DNA of 19,081 bases from Planctomycetota bacterium (GTDB lineage Bacteria; Planctomycetota; UBA1135; UBA2386). The notes below the pieces were generated by a model that searched no databases, had not been told where the DNA came from, and worked only from the letters and a program-made list of their open reading frames with translations. Shown in pieces: positions 1 through 8,179 of this stretch; position 1 is the first letter of the stretch, and each line of letters begins with the position of its first letter. A program made the translations under genes and the position numbers. The stretch is taken from positions 1 to 19,081 of the forward strand of contig JAGQRA010000534.1 in NCBI GenBank assembly GCA_020425885.1, read 5' to 3'.

Positions 1-171
1 CATTCGATCGACGATCAGGAATTGTCTCACGCCCTCCAGATTCCTGTCCGGAGTCGCCTCGCCGCGGTCATCAATCGTTCTGGCTACGATCCGCCCGTGT
101 CACTCGGCCCTGCCACCGACATCGTTGGCACGGACTCGTGCCTGACCGACTGCCACCACAGAGAGGCCTGC
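1..171 (+). other. Leader region upstream of the lamin-tail gene
   Basis: I recognise no gene here. The frame of the downstream gene stays open to the left edge, but its translation shows no conserved motif and precedes a clear signal peptide, so I treat it as non-coding or as the tail of something outside. A weak -10-like TACGAT lies at 85-90 without a good -35 partner. A Shine-Dalgarno-like GAGAGG sits at 161-166, five bases before the ATG at 172, and decides that start. Confidence 0.4.
161..166 (+). promoter_or_regulatory. Ribosome binding site GAGAGG for the lamin-tail gene
   Basis: The purine-rich GAGAGG ends five bases before ATG 172. Together with the signal peptide that begins at this ATG, it supports 172 over the upstream in-frame GTG/TTG-type starts. 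Confidence 0.5.
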
Positions 172-2304
172 ATGCGAATCTTCACCACCCTGATCCTTCT
201 CTCCGCCCTGCCTTGCACCGCACAGTCGCCGATCGTCATCAACGAACTGGCCTGGGATGACACCGGCACCGACGACCGCGAGTTCGTCGAGCTGATGGCC
301 ACCGGAACCGTCCCACTCGACATCAGCGGATGGGAGCTGCGGTTCAGCTCGGGGGCCTCGACGACCAGCTTCTACGTGCCGGCCGCGACCATCCTGCTCC
401 CCGGCCAGTTCTACGTCATCGGCAACGCCTGGAGTGCGCCGGACATGCTGGTGCCTCCCAGCTCGTTCCCGAACACGTCTCGCGTCGTCACGATCCGGGA
501 CCAGACGGGTACGGTGTACGACTCGGTCGGCTACGAGGGCTACTTCGCGGTCATCAGCGGGGAACAGATCGAAGGCGACCCCATCTTCGCCGACTTCGTG
601 AGCACCGATAACCACGAGACCTCGTACGCCCGGGTGCAAAACGGCCTCGACACCGACTGGAACTCGATCGACTTCCGCCTGGCCCGCGCGACGCCGAAGC
701 AGCCGAACAACACCGGCACGCAACCGCTCGTCAGCGTCAAGCAGAACGCCGACACCCTCACCGTCGGCCAGCCCATCCCCGGCTGGGAACACAGCGGACC
801 CACCGCACCGACGGCGCAGTTGCCGACCGTCCCGGGCACCTCGCCGCAGGGCGGCAACGTGCTCTCGTTTCCGATCGGCGCGGGCTCGTCGTTCTGGTTC
901 AACTCGGACGCGCAGGACGGCACTCTCATCAGGACCTGGGTCTACCTCGACGTGCCGACGTTGACGACCGGGCAGATGTCGGCCTGGAGCATCGGGGTCC
1001 GCGGCTTCAGCGGATCGACCTACGGCCGTCCAGACCCGTTGTGGACCGGGAACGACACCAACGGCGATACCGGTGTTGCCTGGACCTTCGTCGCCACCGC
1101 CGCCGGCGCCGAGCTGTTCCTGATCGACAACAACGACGGCGGACGGGACCACGTGCTGCTGATGCAGCAGCACATCGCCAGCAGCGGCTGGCACCTGCTC
1201 GGGCTGGACGTCGCCGGCAATCGCTGCGTCGCCACCCTCGACAACAACTGCTACCACTTCCCCGTGTCCTTTGGCAAAGGCACCGTCTACGTCGGCGGCG
1301 GCAGCTACTCCGGTGCGCCGGCACAGACCCTGTACCTGGACGACGTCTGCCTCGTGGATCGACCCGAACAGGTCAGCCCCATCGGACTCGGCTGCCAGGG
1401 CAATTGCACGCAGCAGAACTTCTCCGCCGACCTCCTCGATTCGGAGCCGACGCGAACGCAGGCAACAGGCACCCGCTACGCCGCTCTGATCACGCCGCTC
1501 GGAACGACGAAGTACATGCAGTTCTGCCTCCTCGGCGGTTCGCGAACGACGCAGCCGAGCGGCACCACGATCACGCTGCGAGCCGTCAACTCGAACGGCT
1601 CGCCGGGCGCGGTGCTGCTCGATGGCAACGGCGCCGCCATGGCCAACATGCCGATGTTCTTCCACGACTCCTCCGGCCCCCTCACCAACAAGATGGGGCC
1701 CGGCTGGTGGGCCGCCGACCTGATGCGCGTCGTGAGCGGCCAAAAGACCGCCTTCGTCAGGTCGGCTCCGTTCTTCGCCGAATGGAACCACGATGCCGAC
1801 TCCTACCTGCCGGTGGCCCAACCCAGCAGCGGGCCGATTCAGAGCGTGGCCTGGTCTTCGCTGAACGGGTCGCCGTGGACGCCGATGGCGAGCGCGATGA
1901 ACTGGGCGTTTGCCGCCGTTTGCGATGACGACGCCGGCGTCGTCAAGGCCCTGTCCGACAGCGAGATCACCCCGGGCTCGACGCTGCGGCTCGCCATGGG
2001 CGGTGGCGCCGGAACGGATCCGGCCATCGGCGCGTTCGCCTTGGGCGTGGGCTTCCTGGGCCTCGCACAGGTCACGATCCCCTTGACGGTGTTCGGCATG
2101 CCGGGCTGCACGGCCTACACCAACCCGGTCGCCAGCGTGGTCATGCCGACCGACGCCCTCGGGATGGCGCAGCTCGCGGTCCCGCTCCCGAACACGCCGG
2201 CGATCATCGGCCTGATCCTCTACTCGCAATGGGTCGCTTCGGACCCCGGCATCAACCCCGCCGGCATGCTCACGAGCTCTGCATTGGTCATCTTGATCCT
2301 GTGA
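172..2304 (+). CDS. Secreted lamin-tail-domain (LTD) protein with lectin-like domains and shared C-terminal module
   Basis: This 710-residue protein begins with a signal peptide (charged start MRIFTT, hydrophobic core, probable cut after CTA at residue 17), so it is predicted to be exported. Residues about 20-140 match the lamin tail domain pattern (VINELAWDDTG, EFVEL, LDISGWELR), an Ig-like fold common in bacterial surface proteins. Residues about 190-395 look like a concanavalin/LamG-type sandwich and about 406-580 like another beta domain with several Cys. The last ~115 residues form a beta-rich module also seen at the ends of the two minus-strand secreted proteins, with the motif LPN-x5-G-x5-Q at 2185-2229. 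No catalytic motif is visible. Its TGA overlaps the ATG of the kinase gene, so the two are probably co-translated. A longer start at 22 is possible but would bury the signal peptide. Exact function unknown. Confidence 0.85.
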   Translation: MRIFTTLILLSALPCTAQSPIVINELAWDDTGTDDREFVELMATGTVPLDISGWELRFSSGASTTSFYVPAATILLPGQFYVIGNAWSAPDMLVPPSSFPNTSRVVTIRDQTGTVYDSVGYEGYFAVISGEQIEGDPIFADFVSTDNHETSYARVQNGLDTDWNSIDFRLARATPKQPNNTGTQPLVSVKQNADTLTVGQPIPGWEHSGPTAPTAQLPTVPGTSPQGGNVLSFPIGAGSSFWFNSDAQDGTLIRTWVYLDVPTLTTGQMSAWSIGVRGFSGSTYGRPDPLWTGNDTNGDTGVAWTFVATAAGAELFLIDNNDGGRDHVLLMQQHIASSGWHLLGLDVAGNRCVATLDNNCYHFPVSFGKGTVYVGGGSYSGAPAQTLYLDDVCLVDRPEQVSPIGLGCQGNCTQQNFSADLLDSEPTRTQATGTRYAALITPLGTTKYMQFCLLGGSRTTQPSGTTITLRAVNSNGSPGAVLLDGNGAAMANMPMFFHDSSGPLTNKMGPGWWAADLMRVVSGQKTAFVRSAPFFAEWNHDADSYLPVAQPSSGPIQSVAWSSLNGSPWTPMASAMNWAFAAVCDDDAGVVKALSDSEITPGSTLRLAMGGGAGTDPAIGAFALGVGFLGLAQVTIPLTVFGMPGCTAYTNPVASVVMPTDALGMAQLAVPLPNTPAIIGLILYSQWVASDPGINPAGMLTSSALVILIL
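1957..2301 (+). other. Shared C-terminal module, copy in LTD protein
   Basis: The last ~115 residues carry PGSTLRL, MPGCTAY and the motif LPN-x5-G-x5-Q at 2185-2229. They align best with the hydrolase copy through the Pro-Gly-Cys and the Gln-Trp pair. Confidence 0.7.
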
Positions 2305-2306
2305 TG
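2302..2306 (+). promoter_or_regulatory. TGATG stop/start overlap coupling LTD protein to kinase
   Basis: The stop TGA of the secreted protein (2302-2304) shares its last base with the ATG of the kinase (2304-2306). This arrangement is typical of translational coupling. No independent Shine-Dalgarno is evident just upstream. GTG 2301 is an in-frame alternative start. Confidence 0.6.
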
Positions 2307-5003
2307 ACGGTCTCCCCGCGCGACCAGGACGATGCGCTGTTGCTGCTGCTGCGCGCGTGGCAGGAGCAGAGCGGTGACGATCGCGTCCCGCTCGCGCAGC
2401 TGCTGGCGCGGCACCCCGAAGCTTGTTCGCTGCTGAGCGATGCCCTGATCGAACTCGAGCTGTCTTCGCAGCTGGCGCCCGAACCCGACGACGCCGCCGC
2501 CAATGCAGGCGGCGACGGCAGCCAACCGCGACGGATCGGCGACTACGAACTGCTGCACGAGCTCGGCCGCGGCGGTCAGGCCGTCGTATACGAGGCCCGG
2601 GACCTGCGGCTGGCGCGGCATGTGGCGCTGAAGGTGCTGCCGCGGAGCGCTTTCGGCAGCAGCGGCGCCGAGCAGCGACTGCGCGCCGAAGCGGCGACGG
2701 CATCGCGACTCGATCATCCCGGCATCTGCCAGATCTACGAGATCGGTGAGGCCGACGAGTTCCTGTTCCTCGCCATGCGCCTGGTCGAGGGCGAGACGTT
2801 GTCGCAACGCATCGCGGCGGCGCAGCAGAAGGCCGCAGCCGGCCGCCCGTTCGAACTGCTGTTGGCCGAACCGTCCTCCGCCGGGCCCGAGTCGACGACC
2901 CACTCGCCGCGGCGGGTACCGGCGACGACGCGCTGGTTCGAACTCTGCGCCGAAGCGCTCGACGCGGCCCATCACGCCGGCGTCGTGCACCGTGACATCA
3001 AGCCGGGCAACCTGATGGTGCAGCGCGACGGTTCGCCCGTGATCCTCGACTTCGGGCTCGCCGGCGACCCGACCCGCCAGGGCATGACACTGACGCGCAC
3101 GGGTGACGTGTTCGGCACTCCGGCCTACATGGCGCCCGAGCAGTTCACCGACGCGCGCCTCGCCGATGCCCGTACCGACGTGTTCGCCCTGGGGGCGACG
3201 TTGTTCGAAGCCCTGACCGGCAAACGCGCTTTCCCCGGTGATGGACCGAGCGGCGGCGGGCGACGCACCGCCGTCGACCGCACCCCCGATCCGTGCCGCC
3301 TGGTGCGCACGCTGCCACGCGATCTCGGCGTCGTCGTCGGCAAGGCACTCGATCCCGACCCGGCGCGCCGCTACCAGACGGCCGGCGAGTTCGCCGCCGA
3401 CCTGCGCCGGATCCGCGAGTTGCTGCCGATCCGGGCCGTGCCGCCGAGCCCGTGGCTGCGCGTCCGACGTTGGCTGCAGCGCAACCCGGTCTGGGCGACC
3501 CTGCTACTGGTGAGCATCGTGTCGATCCTGCTGATCGCCACCAGCACCCTCTGGGCCCGTGCCGCCGAGGACGACTTCAGCCGCCTCGCCGATGACCGCA
3601 ACCTGGCCGAGCTCGAAGCCGAGTTGAACTCGGGGATGCGTCCGGTCGCCGATCACCTCGAGCAGGCGCACACCTGGATGCAGGCCGCCAAGGCCCTGGT
3701 CGCCCGCGCCGACAGCCATCGCGCCCGGCGCGATGCCATCCGCACCGAAGCACAGCCGCTCGACGAGACCGGGCGCGAACGCGCCCGAAGCGAGCTGCCC
3801 GAGTTCGAGGAGCTGCAGCTGCTCGAGGAGATCGCCCGCAGCCTCGGGTCCGGGCGTGGGACAGCGAGCGCACTCGCGCTGGCTCGCCAGGACGCGGCGA
3901 AGAACGCCGAACGCGCCCAGACACTGCGGCGCCGGCTCGATGCGGCGAGGCCATGGCGGTTCGCCGATCCACGCACGCAGACCATCCACGACTCGCTGAG
4001 TCGACTGCTCGACTCGATCGAGCGATTCACCGCGCCCGGCGGCGTCATGGCGCGTGTGGCGGCGGAGATCGAGACAGCGGAATCGGCCGCGGACGATTCC
4101 GCGGCATGGGCCGAGGCGATCGCGGACATCGCCGCGGGACCGCACTACCGCGGCCTGAGGATGCGACGACAGAGCGGACTGCGACCGTTGCGCCGCGATC
4201 CGATCAGCGGCCTCTGGGAGTTCGTGGTGACGCGCACCGGCAGGGCGCCGGCAATCGACGACGACGGTCGCTATGTGATCACCGCGGATACCGGCATCGT
4301 GCTGGTGCTGCTGCCGGGCGGGCCGTTCGTCCCCGGGTCGACGGCCAGGCCTCCGGCCGGCGACGCCGTCGCGATCGAACTCGATCCGTTCTTCATGGGC
4401 AAGTACGAGGTCTCGCACGCGCAATGGGAGCTGCTGAGCTGGGGCGCCAATCCGAGCAAGCTCAAGCCGGGCGACCGCGATGTCGACGGCCAGATGATCA
4501 CCGCCGTCCATCCGGCCGGGCAGATGACGTGGGAACAGGCAGTGACCACGCTCGCGGTCGCCGGACTGCAGCTGCCGACCGCCTTGCAGCACGAGTACGC
4601 GACAGTCGCGAGCTCGCATACGCGCTTCTTCGCCGGCGATGACGTCAGCTCCATGATGCCATTCGCCAACCTCAAGAACGGCAAGGACCCGGCGTTGCCG
4701 GCGCCATGGGTCGATCCGTACCCGGGCCTGTCGCCGATCGGCGCATTCCAGCCCAATCCCTTCGGCCTGCACGACATCATCGGCAACGTCTCCGAATGGT
4801 GCCGCGACAACGAAACGGACCGATCCAGGGCGCTCTATCGACGTGGCGACGGACTGCTGCTGGCCGCCGCCAACGGACAATACCTGCTCCGCGGCAGCTC
4901 GTTCGGCATCGCCTTCTTCTGGGCCGCTTCGGATGCTACCAGCTACTGCGGTGGCGCCGAGGTCAGCGCGGGCATCCGCGCCGCGCTGCCGCTCGAGCGA
5001 TGA
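2304..5003 (+). CDS. Membrane Ser/Thr protein kinase with C-terminal FGE-sulfatase-like domain
   Basis: This 899-residue predicted receptor kinase starts at the ATG overlapping the upstream stop. After an N-terminal segment of ~75 residues comes a Hanks-type kinase: Gly loop GRGGQAVV near residue 90, catalytic Lys110 (VALKVL), HRD Asp231 (VVHRDIKPGN), DFG Asp249, and APE 277-279 preceded by GTPAYM. All core residues are present. Lys-to-HRD spacing is ~20 residues longer than in the second kinase of this window, owing to a Pro/Ser-rich insert. A single membrane helix lies at about 397-416, followed by an Ala/Glu/Arg-rich, probably coiled-coil region to ~640. Residues ~665-899 resemble the formylglycine-generating-enzyme (SUMF1) fold (LLPGGPF, GKYEVS, NPFGLHDIIGNVSEWC, LRGSSF, GIRAAL). 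The two active-site Cys of true FGE are not seen, so a non-catalytic, ligand-binding role outside the membrane is likelier. An ECF sigma gene follows. Confidence 0.92.
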   Translation: MTVSPRDQDDALLLLLRAWQEQSGDDRVPLAQLLARHPEACSLLSDALIELELSSQLAPEPDDAAANAGGDGSQPRRIGDYELLHELGRGGQAVVYEARDLRLARHVALKVLPRSAFGSSGAEQRLRAEAATASRLDHPGICQIYEIGEADEFLFLAMRLVEGETLSQRIAAAQQKAAAGRPFELLLAEPSSAGPESTTHSPRRVPATTRWFELCAEALDAAHHAGVVHRDIKPGNLMVQRDGSPVILDFGLAGDPTRQGMTLTRTGDVFGTPAYMAPEQFTDARLADARTDVFALGATLFEALTGKRAFPGDGPSGGGRRTAVDRTPDPCRLVRTLPRDLGVVVGKALDPDPARRYQTAGEFAADLRRIRELLPIRAVPPSPWLRVRRWLQRNPVWATLLLVSIVSILLIATSTLWARAAEDDFSRLADDRNLAELEAELNSGMRPVADHLEQAHTWMQAAKALVARADSHRARRDAIRTEAQPLDETGRERARSELPEFEELQLLEEIARSLGSGRGTASALALARQDAAKNAERAQTLRRRLDAARPWRFADPRTQTIHDSLSRLLDSIERFTAPGGVMARVAAEIETAESAADDSAAWAEAIADIAAGPHYRGLRMRRQSGLRPLRRDPISGLWEFVVTRTGRAPAIDDDGRYVITADTGIVLVLLPGGPFVPGSTARPPAGDAVAIELDPFFMGKYEVSHAQWELLSWGANPSKLKPGDRDVDGQMITAVHPAGQMTWEQAVTTLAVAGLQLPTALQHEYATVASSHTRFFAGDDVSSMMPFANLKNGKDPALPAPWVDPYPGLSPIGAFQPNPFGLHDIIGNVSEWCRDNETDRSRALYRRGDGLLLAAANGQYLLRGSSFGIAFFWAASDATSYCGGAEVSAGIRAALPLER

Positions 5004-5021
5004 ACAGGAGGCCTTCGCCGG

Positions 5022-5050
5022 CAGACAGGTCGCGGCAATGACGCTACCCT
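5022..5050 (+). promoter_or_regulatory. Candidate promoter for first sigma gene (CAGACA-17-TACCCT)
   Basis: A -35-like CAGACA (5022-5027) and a -10-like TACCCT (5045-5050) are 17 bases apart. This predicts a start of transcription near 5057 and a short leader to ATG 5077. The bases around the -10 (TACCCTGCAGGCG) closely match those at the promoter candidate at 14050 (TATCCTGCCGGCG). Identified by eye only. Confidence 0.3.
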
Positions 5051-5076
5051 GCAGGCGTCCGCCCGAGCACCGCCAC

Positions 5077-5634
5077 ATGCCGACTGACGATCAAGGAACG
5101 CCCGACGTCGATCTGCAAGCAAGGTTGACCGAGCTGACGCCCCGCCTGTACGGCTGGGTCCACCTGCGGCTGTCGGGCCGCCTCGGCGACGAGGTCGACG
5201 ATGTCGTGCAGGAGACCCTGTTCCGTGCACTCGGCCGTCTGGACCGTTTCCACGGCGGATCTCTGGCTGCCTGGGTATTCCAGATCGCCAACAACGTAGT
5301 GCTCGAGATGCTGCGCAAGGCCCGCCGCAAGCCGCGGCAGTTCGCGGCATCCGGGGCCGTATCCGGCCTGCCCGAGAGCGACATCATCGCCCAGGCGACG
5401 ACCCTGACCCGCGCCGTCGCCCGCCGCGATGACGTGCGCGCCGTGCTCGAACTAGCCGCCGGCTTCGAGGAGAGCGACCGCCGGGTGCTGATGCTCTGCG
5501 GCCTGCAGGGCCTGCCTGCCCGCGAGGCCGGACTGGCTCTCGGCATGAGTGCAGAGGCCACGCAGAAGCGTTGGTATCGACTGCGTCAGAAGCTGCACAG
5601 CGTGCCCTGGATCGCCGCCGAGACCTCACCCTGA
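5077..5634 (+). CDS. ECF-type RNA polymerase sigma factor (kinase-linked, first copy)
   Basis: This 185-residue protein has the two-domain layout of extracytoplasmic-function sigma factors. Region 2 spans about residues 15-85: YGWVHLRL, the acidic core-binding stretch DEVDDVVQETLFRAL at 38-52, and AAWVFQIANNVV. Region 4 spans about 120-175: ESDRRVLMLCGLQGLPAREAG with the recognition-helix segment MSAEATQKRWYRLRQKL. It would direct RNA polymerase to a dedicated promoter set. An in-frame ATG at 5038 would add 13 residues. I prefer 5077 because the added residues look unlike a sigma N terminus and the candidate -10 lies between the two. The gene follows the kinase by 73 bases on the same strand, so phosphorylation control is possible but unproven. 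No anti-sigma gene with a zinc-binding motif is adjacent. It ends 28 bases from the convergent beta-helix gene. Confidence 0.88.
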   Translation: MPTDDQGTPDVDLQARLTELTPRLYGWVHLRLSGRLGDEVDDVVQETLFRALGRLDRFHGGSLAAWVFQIANNVVLEMLRKARRKPRQFAASGAVSGLPESDIIAQATTLTRAVARRDDVRAVLELAAGFEESDRRVLMLCGLQGLPAREAGLALGMSAEATQKRWYRLRQKLHSVPWIAAETSP

Positions 5635-5662
5635 CCCTTCGGACCGGCGCCCGGCACCGCGC
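5635..5662. other. Convergent gap between sigma and beta-helix genes
   Basis: These 28 GC-rich bases separate two convergent genes. Only a 4-bp stem (CCGG-CGC-CCGG) without a T-tract is visible, so I do not call a terminator. Confidence 0.5.
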
Positions 5663-5993
5663 TCAATCGAATCGCATGCGGTTGCGGTCGACGTTGGTGA
5701 AGCCGCCGACCAGCGGGCCTGTGACCTGCACGCCTATGCCCTGCACGTCGAATCGGACGCCGTGGAAGGCCGCGGCGTTCGGCAACACGAAGCTCGCCGA
5801 TTGCCCCATCAGCAGCAACGACGGCGGCAGCGGCGCGTTCGGGAAGCCGATCAGCGCGACGCCGAACGGCGGCACCAGCAGGCCGCCGGCCGGCGACACG
5901 CTCGCGAACACGGCGCCGATCCCGCCCGGTCCCTGCAACGTGAAGCTCATCACGCTGCCGAGGATCGGATCGCCGGCTGTGGCCATGGTGTAG
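5663..5993 (-). other. Shared C-terminal module, copy in beta-helix protein
   Basis: The last ~110 residues carry the motif LPN-x5-G-x5-Q at 5741-5785, preceded by a run with LGS and hydrophobic strands. It lacks the Pro-Gly-Cys present in the other two copies and is the most divergent of the three. Confidence 0.6.
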
Positions 5994-8179
5994 GCCGGCC
6001 GTTCGTAGGCGCCCATGTCGGCCTGCAGGCTGCCGGTCAGGGCATGATCCTGCAGCCGCGACGTCTCGTCGTGGTCCTTGCCCACCGCCTGCGCGGTCGC
6101 GAAGTCGGCGCTGCCGAGACACGGCGAAGTCGCTCGCAGATGCAGGTTGCCGGCCGCGACGTTCTCGAACTGCGGGTCGACCATCACATTGCCGTTCTGG
6201 CCGGCGAAGTCACCGTCGCTGAAGGCGACGGTGGCGGCGACCAGGTTGGCGAAGTTGCCGCCGGAGTTGCCCCAGGAGATCGAGTTTCGCACCTGACCGG
6301 TCCAGCTGCCGGTTCGCACCAGGCCAGCACCGCCGCAGCCGGTCACGGTCGCATGCCGAACATCGAAGTTCCGGTTGTTGAGCTGGATGCCATCGTCTGC
6401 CGCATCGACGACGACGAGGTTGTCGACGCTGCCCTGCGCATCCGTCAGCAGCAGGCCGTCGTTGCCCGAATGCTCGACGCGGACCCGGCGCAGCTCGGCC
6501 AGGCTGCTCTGGCACTCGAGCGAGTTGCTGCTGCGACCGGCAAAGCGGATCAACACGTTCTCGAGCCGCACCGGCGGCGGGATCGAGCCGCCGCCGATCC
6601 AGACCCGCTCCCAATCACCGGCCACCGGCTGCGTCGCGTTGCCGTCGCCATTGGTGTCCCCGCCCCAGGCGTCATCGCGGAACGAGGTCAACACGACCGG
6701 GCGCCGCGCCGTGCCGTTGAGCAGCAGCCGGCCGCCGGCGTTGACGTTGATGCCGGTGTCGTAGCCGAAGTTGCCCCACTTCAGGATGACGCCGGCCTCG
6801 AGGCTCAGCGCGCCGCCCGAGTTGATCGTGACCCGATTGGCGACCTCGAGCACCGCGCCCGGGTAGTTGCCCGGATCGATCGTCGCCGCCACGGTGACGA
6901 ATCCCGACTGGACGTGGAAGTGATCGCCGCCGCCGTTGTTGCTCGTGGTGTTGTCCGAACACGCCTCGAGCTCGGTCCAGAACATGTCCTTCACCGCCCG
7001 GCCGACGTTGTCGCGAATCGTGCAGCCGCGCAGGCTGGCCGGAGGTGCGGCCACGTTGTTGAACAAGAGGCCGTCGGCCGACGATCGCTCGATCGTGCAA
7101 TCGACGAAACTCGCCGAGGAACCGGACAGCCGCACGGCCGCCGGGCTGCCGGCGTGCCGGATGATCGCGTGGTCGAACGCCGAGGTGTCGCCGGCCTGCA
7201 ACTCGATCCCCCACCAGTCACCGGGCTGCGGCGCGGTGGCGCCGCCGTTGTTCTGGGTGTCGCCGCCGAACGCATCGTCGTCGATCGAGGTGAACACCAC
7301 GGGTCGGGCCGCGGTGCCCTGGACGTCGAAGCGCCCGCCCTGCGACGTCAGCAGCCCCGAGCTCTGGACGATCTTGACCACCGTGCCGGCGGGGAAGGTC
7401 CAGGTCACACCCGGCCCGACGCGAGGCGAGCGTGACGAGCCGATGTCGATCACGAACACGCCGCTGCCGTTGATCGCATGGATCGGGTCCATCGTGAGGT
7501 TGCCGGTGAGCAGCGTGGCATCGACGATGCGCGCGTACTCACCGCCGGCGCACTGCAGGGCGCGGTTGGACGAGAACTGCGGCAGACGCTTGAGATCGAT
7601 GCCGTCGACCGGGATGCCGGCCAGGTATTCGAAGTCACAGTCCTCGATGGTCGCGTTCAGCGCCTCCTTGATGCCGCTGCCAGCGGCGTGATCGATGACG
7701 CAGTGTCGGATGGTCGCCGGCTGGTTGCGCAACGACAGCGGCGCGTTGCCGTTGGCGCCGCCGTAGCGCACGCGGCAATGCTCCACGTGCGCCGTGCCGA
7801 AGATCTCGATGTTGGCCCAATCGCCGGCCGCCGGTACGGTGAGCCCGCCGTTGTTGTTGGTGTCGCCGCCGGCGAGGTCGTCGTGCACCGAGGTGAACTC
7901 GATCGGGGCGATCGCGGTGCCGATGGCGTCGAGAGTTCCCGACACCAGGAAGCAGCCGGCGATCTTGACGATGGCGCCCGGTTGGATCGTCAGCGTCTGG
8001 CCGGTCGGCACGCTGATGCCGCAGCTACCCGGACCGCCGACCACGTGATAGACGACGCCGGCGGCGAGCGGGCCGCCGTTGCCGTCCCAGATCTGACCGT
8101 TGAGCAGGATCGGATTCTGGGCCAGGGCAGTGCCGAAGACAACGGCGGCGGCGGTGAGGACGGGCAGGATCGGGCGCAT
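5663..8179 (-). CDS. Secreted right-handed parallel beta-helix protein
   Basis: This 838-residue protein starts at the ATG at 8177-8179, immediately followed by a signal peptide (probable cut after GTALA at residue 20). A longer upstream open frame exists but looks like noise. The body is a parallel beta-helix: many short Val/Ile/Asn turns (VEHCRVRYGG, IRHCVIDHAAGSGI, ASFVDCTIERSSADGL, SLRGCTIRDN). It carries three long internal repeats, each containing TS-x3-DD-x3-GGDT followed by PxxGDW, near residues 95-120, 295-325 and 495-525. The helix closes near residue 725 with DMGAYE-type wording (QADMGAYE), as in choice-of-anchor-Q/DUF1565-like beta-helix proteins. The final ~110 residues form the module shared with two other exported proteins (motif at 5741-5785). 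Beta-helix proteins of this kind bind or cleave polysaccharides or act in adhesion; no catalytic residues can be assigned here. It lies 170 bases downstream of the serine hydrolase gene, on the same strand. Confidence 0.9.
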   Translation of the reverse strand: MRPILPVLTAAAVVFGTALAQNPILLNGQIWDGNGGPLAAGVVYHVVGGPGSCGISVPTGQTLTIQPGAIVKIAGCFLVSGTLDAIGTAIAPIEFTSVHDDLAGGDTNNNGGLTVPAAGDWANIEIFGTAHVEHCRVRYGGANGNAPLSLRNQPATIRHCVIDHAAGSGIKEALNATIEDCDFEYLAGIPVDGIDLKRLPQFSSNRALQCAGGEYARIVDATLLTGNLTMDPIHAINGSGVFVIDIGSSRSPRVGPGVTWTFPAGTVVKIVQSSGLLTSQGGRFDVQGTAARPVVFTSIDDDAFGGDTQNNGGATAPQPGDWWGIELQAGDTSAFDHAIIRHAGSPAAVRLSGSSASFVDCTIERSSADGLLFNNVAAPPASLRGCTIRDNVGRAVKDMFWTELEACSDNTTSNNGGGDHFHVQSGFVTVAATIDPGNYPGAVLEVANRVTINSGGALSLEAGVILKWGNFGYDTGINVNAGGRLLLNGTARRPVVLTSFRDDAWGGDTNGDGNATQPVAGDWERVWIGGGSIPPPVRLENVLIRFAGRSSNSLECQSSLAELRRVRVEHSGNDGLLLTDAQGSVDNLVVVDAADDGIQLNNRNFDVRHATVTGCGGAGLVRTGSWTGQVRNSISWGNSGGNFANLVAATVAFSDGDFAGQNGNVMVDPQFENVAAGNLHLRATSPCLGSADFATAQAVGKDHDETSRLQDHALTGSLQADMGAYERPAYTMATAGDPILGSVMSFTLQGPGGIGAVFASVSPAGGLLVPPFGVALIGFPNAPLPPSLLLMGQSASFVLPNAAAFHGVRFDVQGIGVQVTGPLVGGFTNVDRNRMRFD
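6600..7910 (-). repeat. Threefold internal repeat of the beta-helix protein (DD-x3-GGDT)
   Basis: Three copies at roughly 7830-7900, 7215-7285 and 6610-6690 encode TS-x3-DD-x3-GGDT-x-N-x-(G/D)-G followed by PxxGDW. The unit is about 200 residues long. The Asp/Asn-rich turn resembles calcium-binding loops, but metal binding is an inference. Confidence 0.7.

Noticed and set aside
100..2703. Long minus-strand open frame opposite the LTD and kinase genes
   Set aside because: Its translation is Arg/Ala/Gly/Val-rich low-complexity sequence without domains. It is an antisense shadow caused by high GC; the plus strand encodes clear LTD and kinase motifs.
5038..5076. Upstream ATG (5038) as start of the first sigma factor
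   Set aside because: It would add 13 Cys/Pro/Arg-rich residues unlike sigma N termini and lies before the candidate -10 element; 5077 is preferred, though 5038 cannot be excluded.
3504..5078. Minus-strand open frame opposite the FGE part of the kinase
   Set aside because: No recognisable motif; the plus strand carries the FGE signatures.
5635..5662. Rho-independent terminators in the convergent gaps (also 15959-15979)
   Set aside because: No stable GC stem followed by a T-run is present in either gap.
5549..7435. Plus-strand open frame opposite the beta-helix gene
   Set aside because: Low-complexity Arg/Ala/Val composition; the minus strand encodes the signal peptide and beta-helix repeats.
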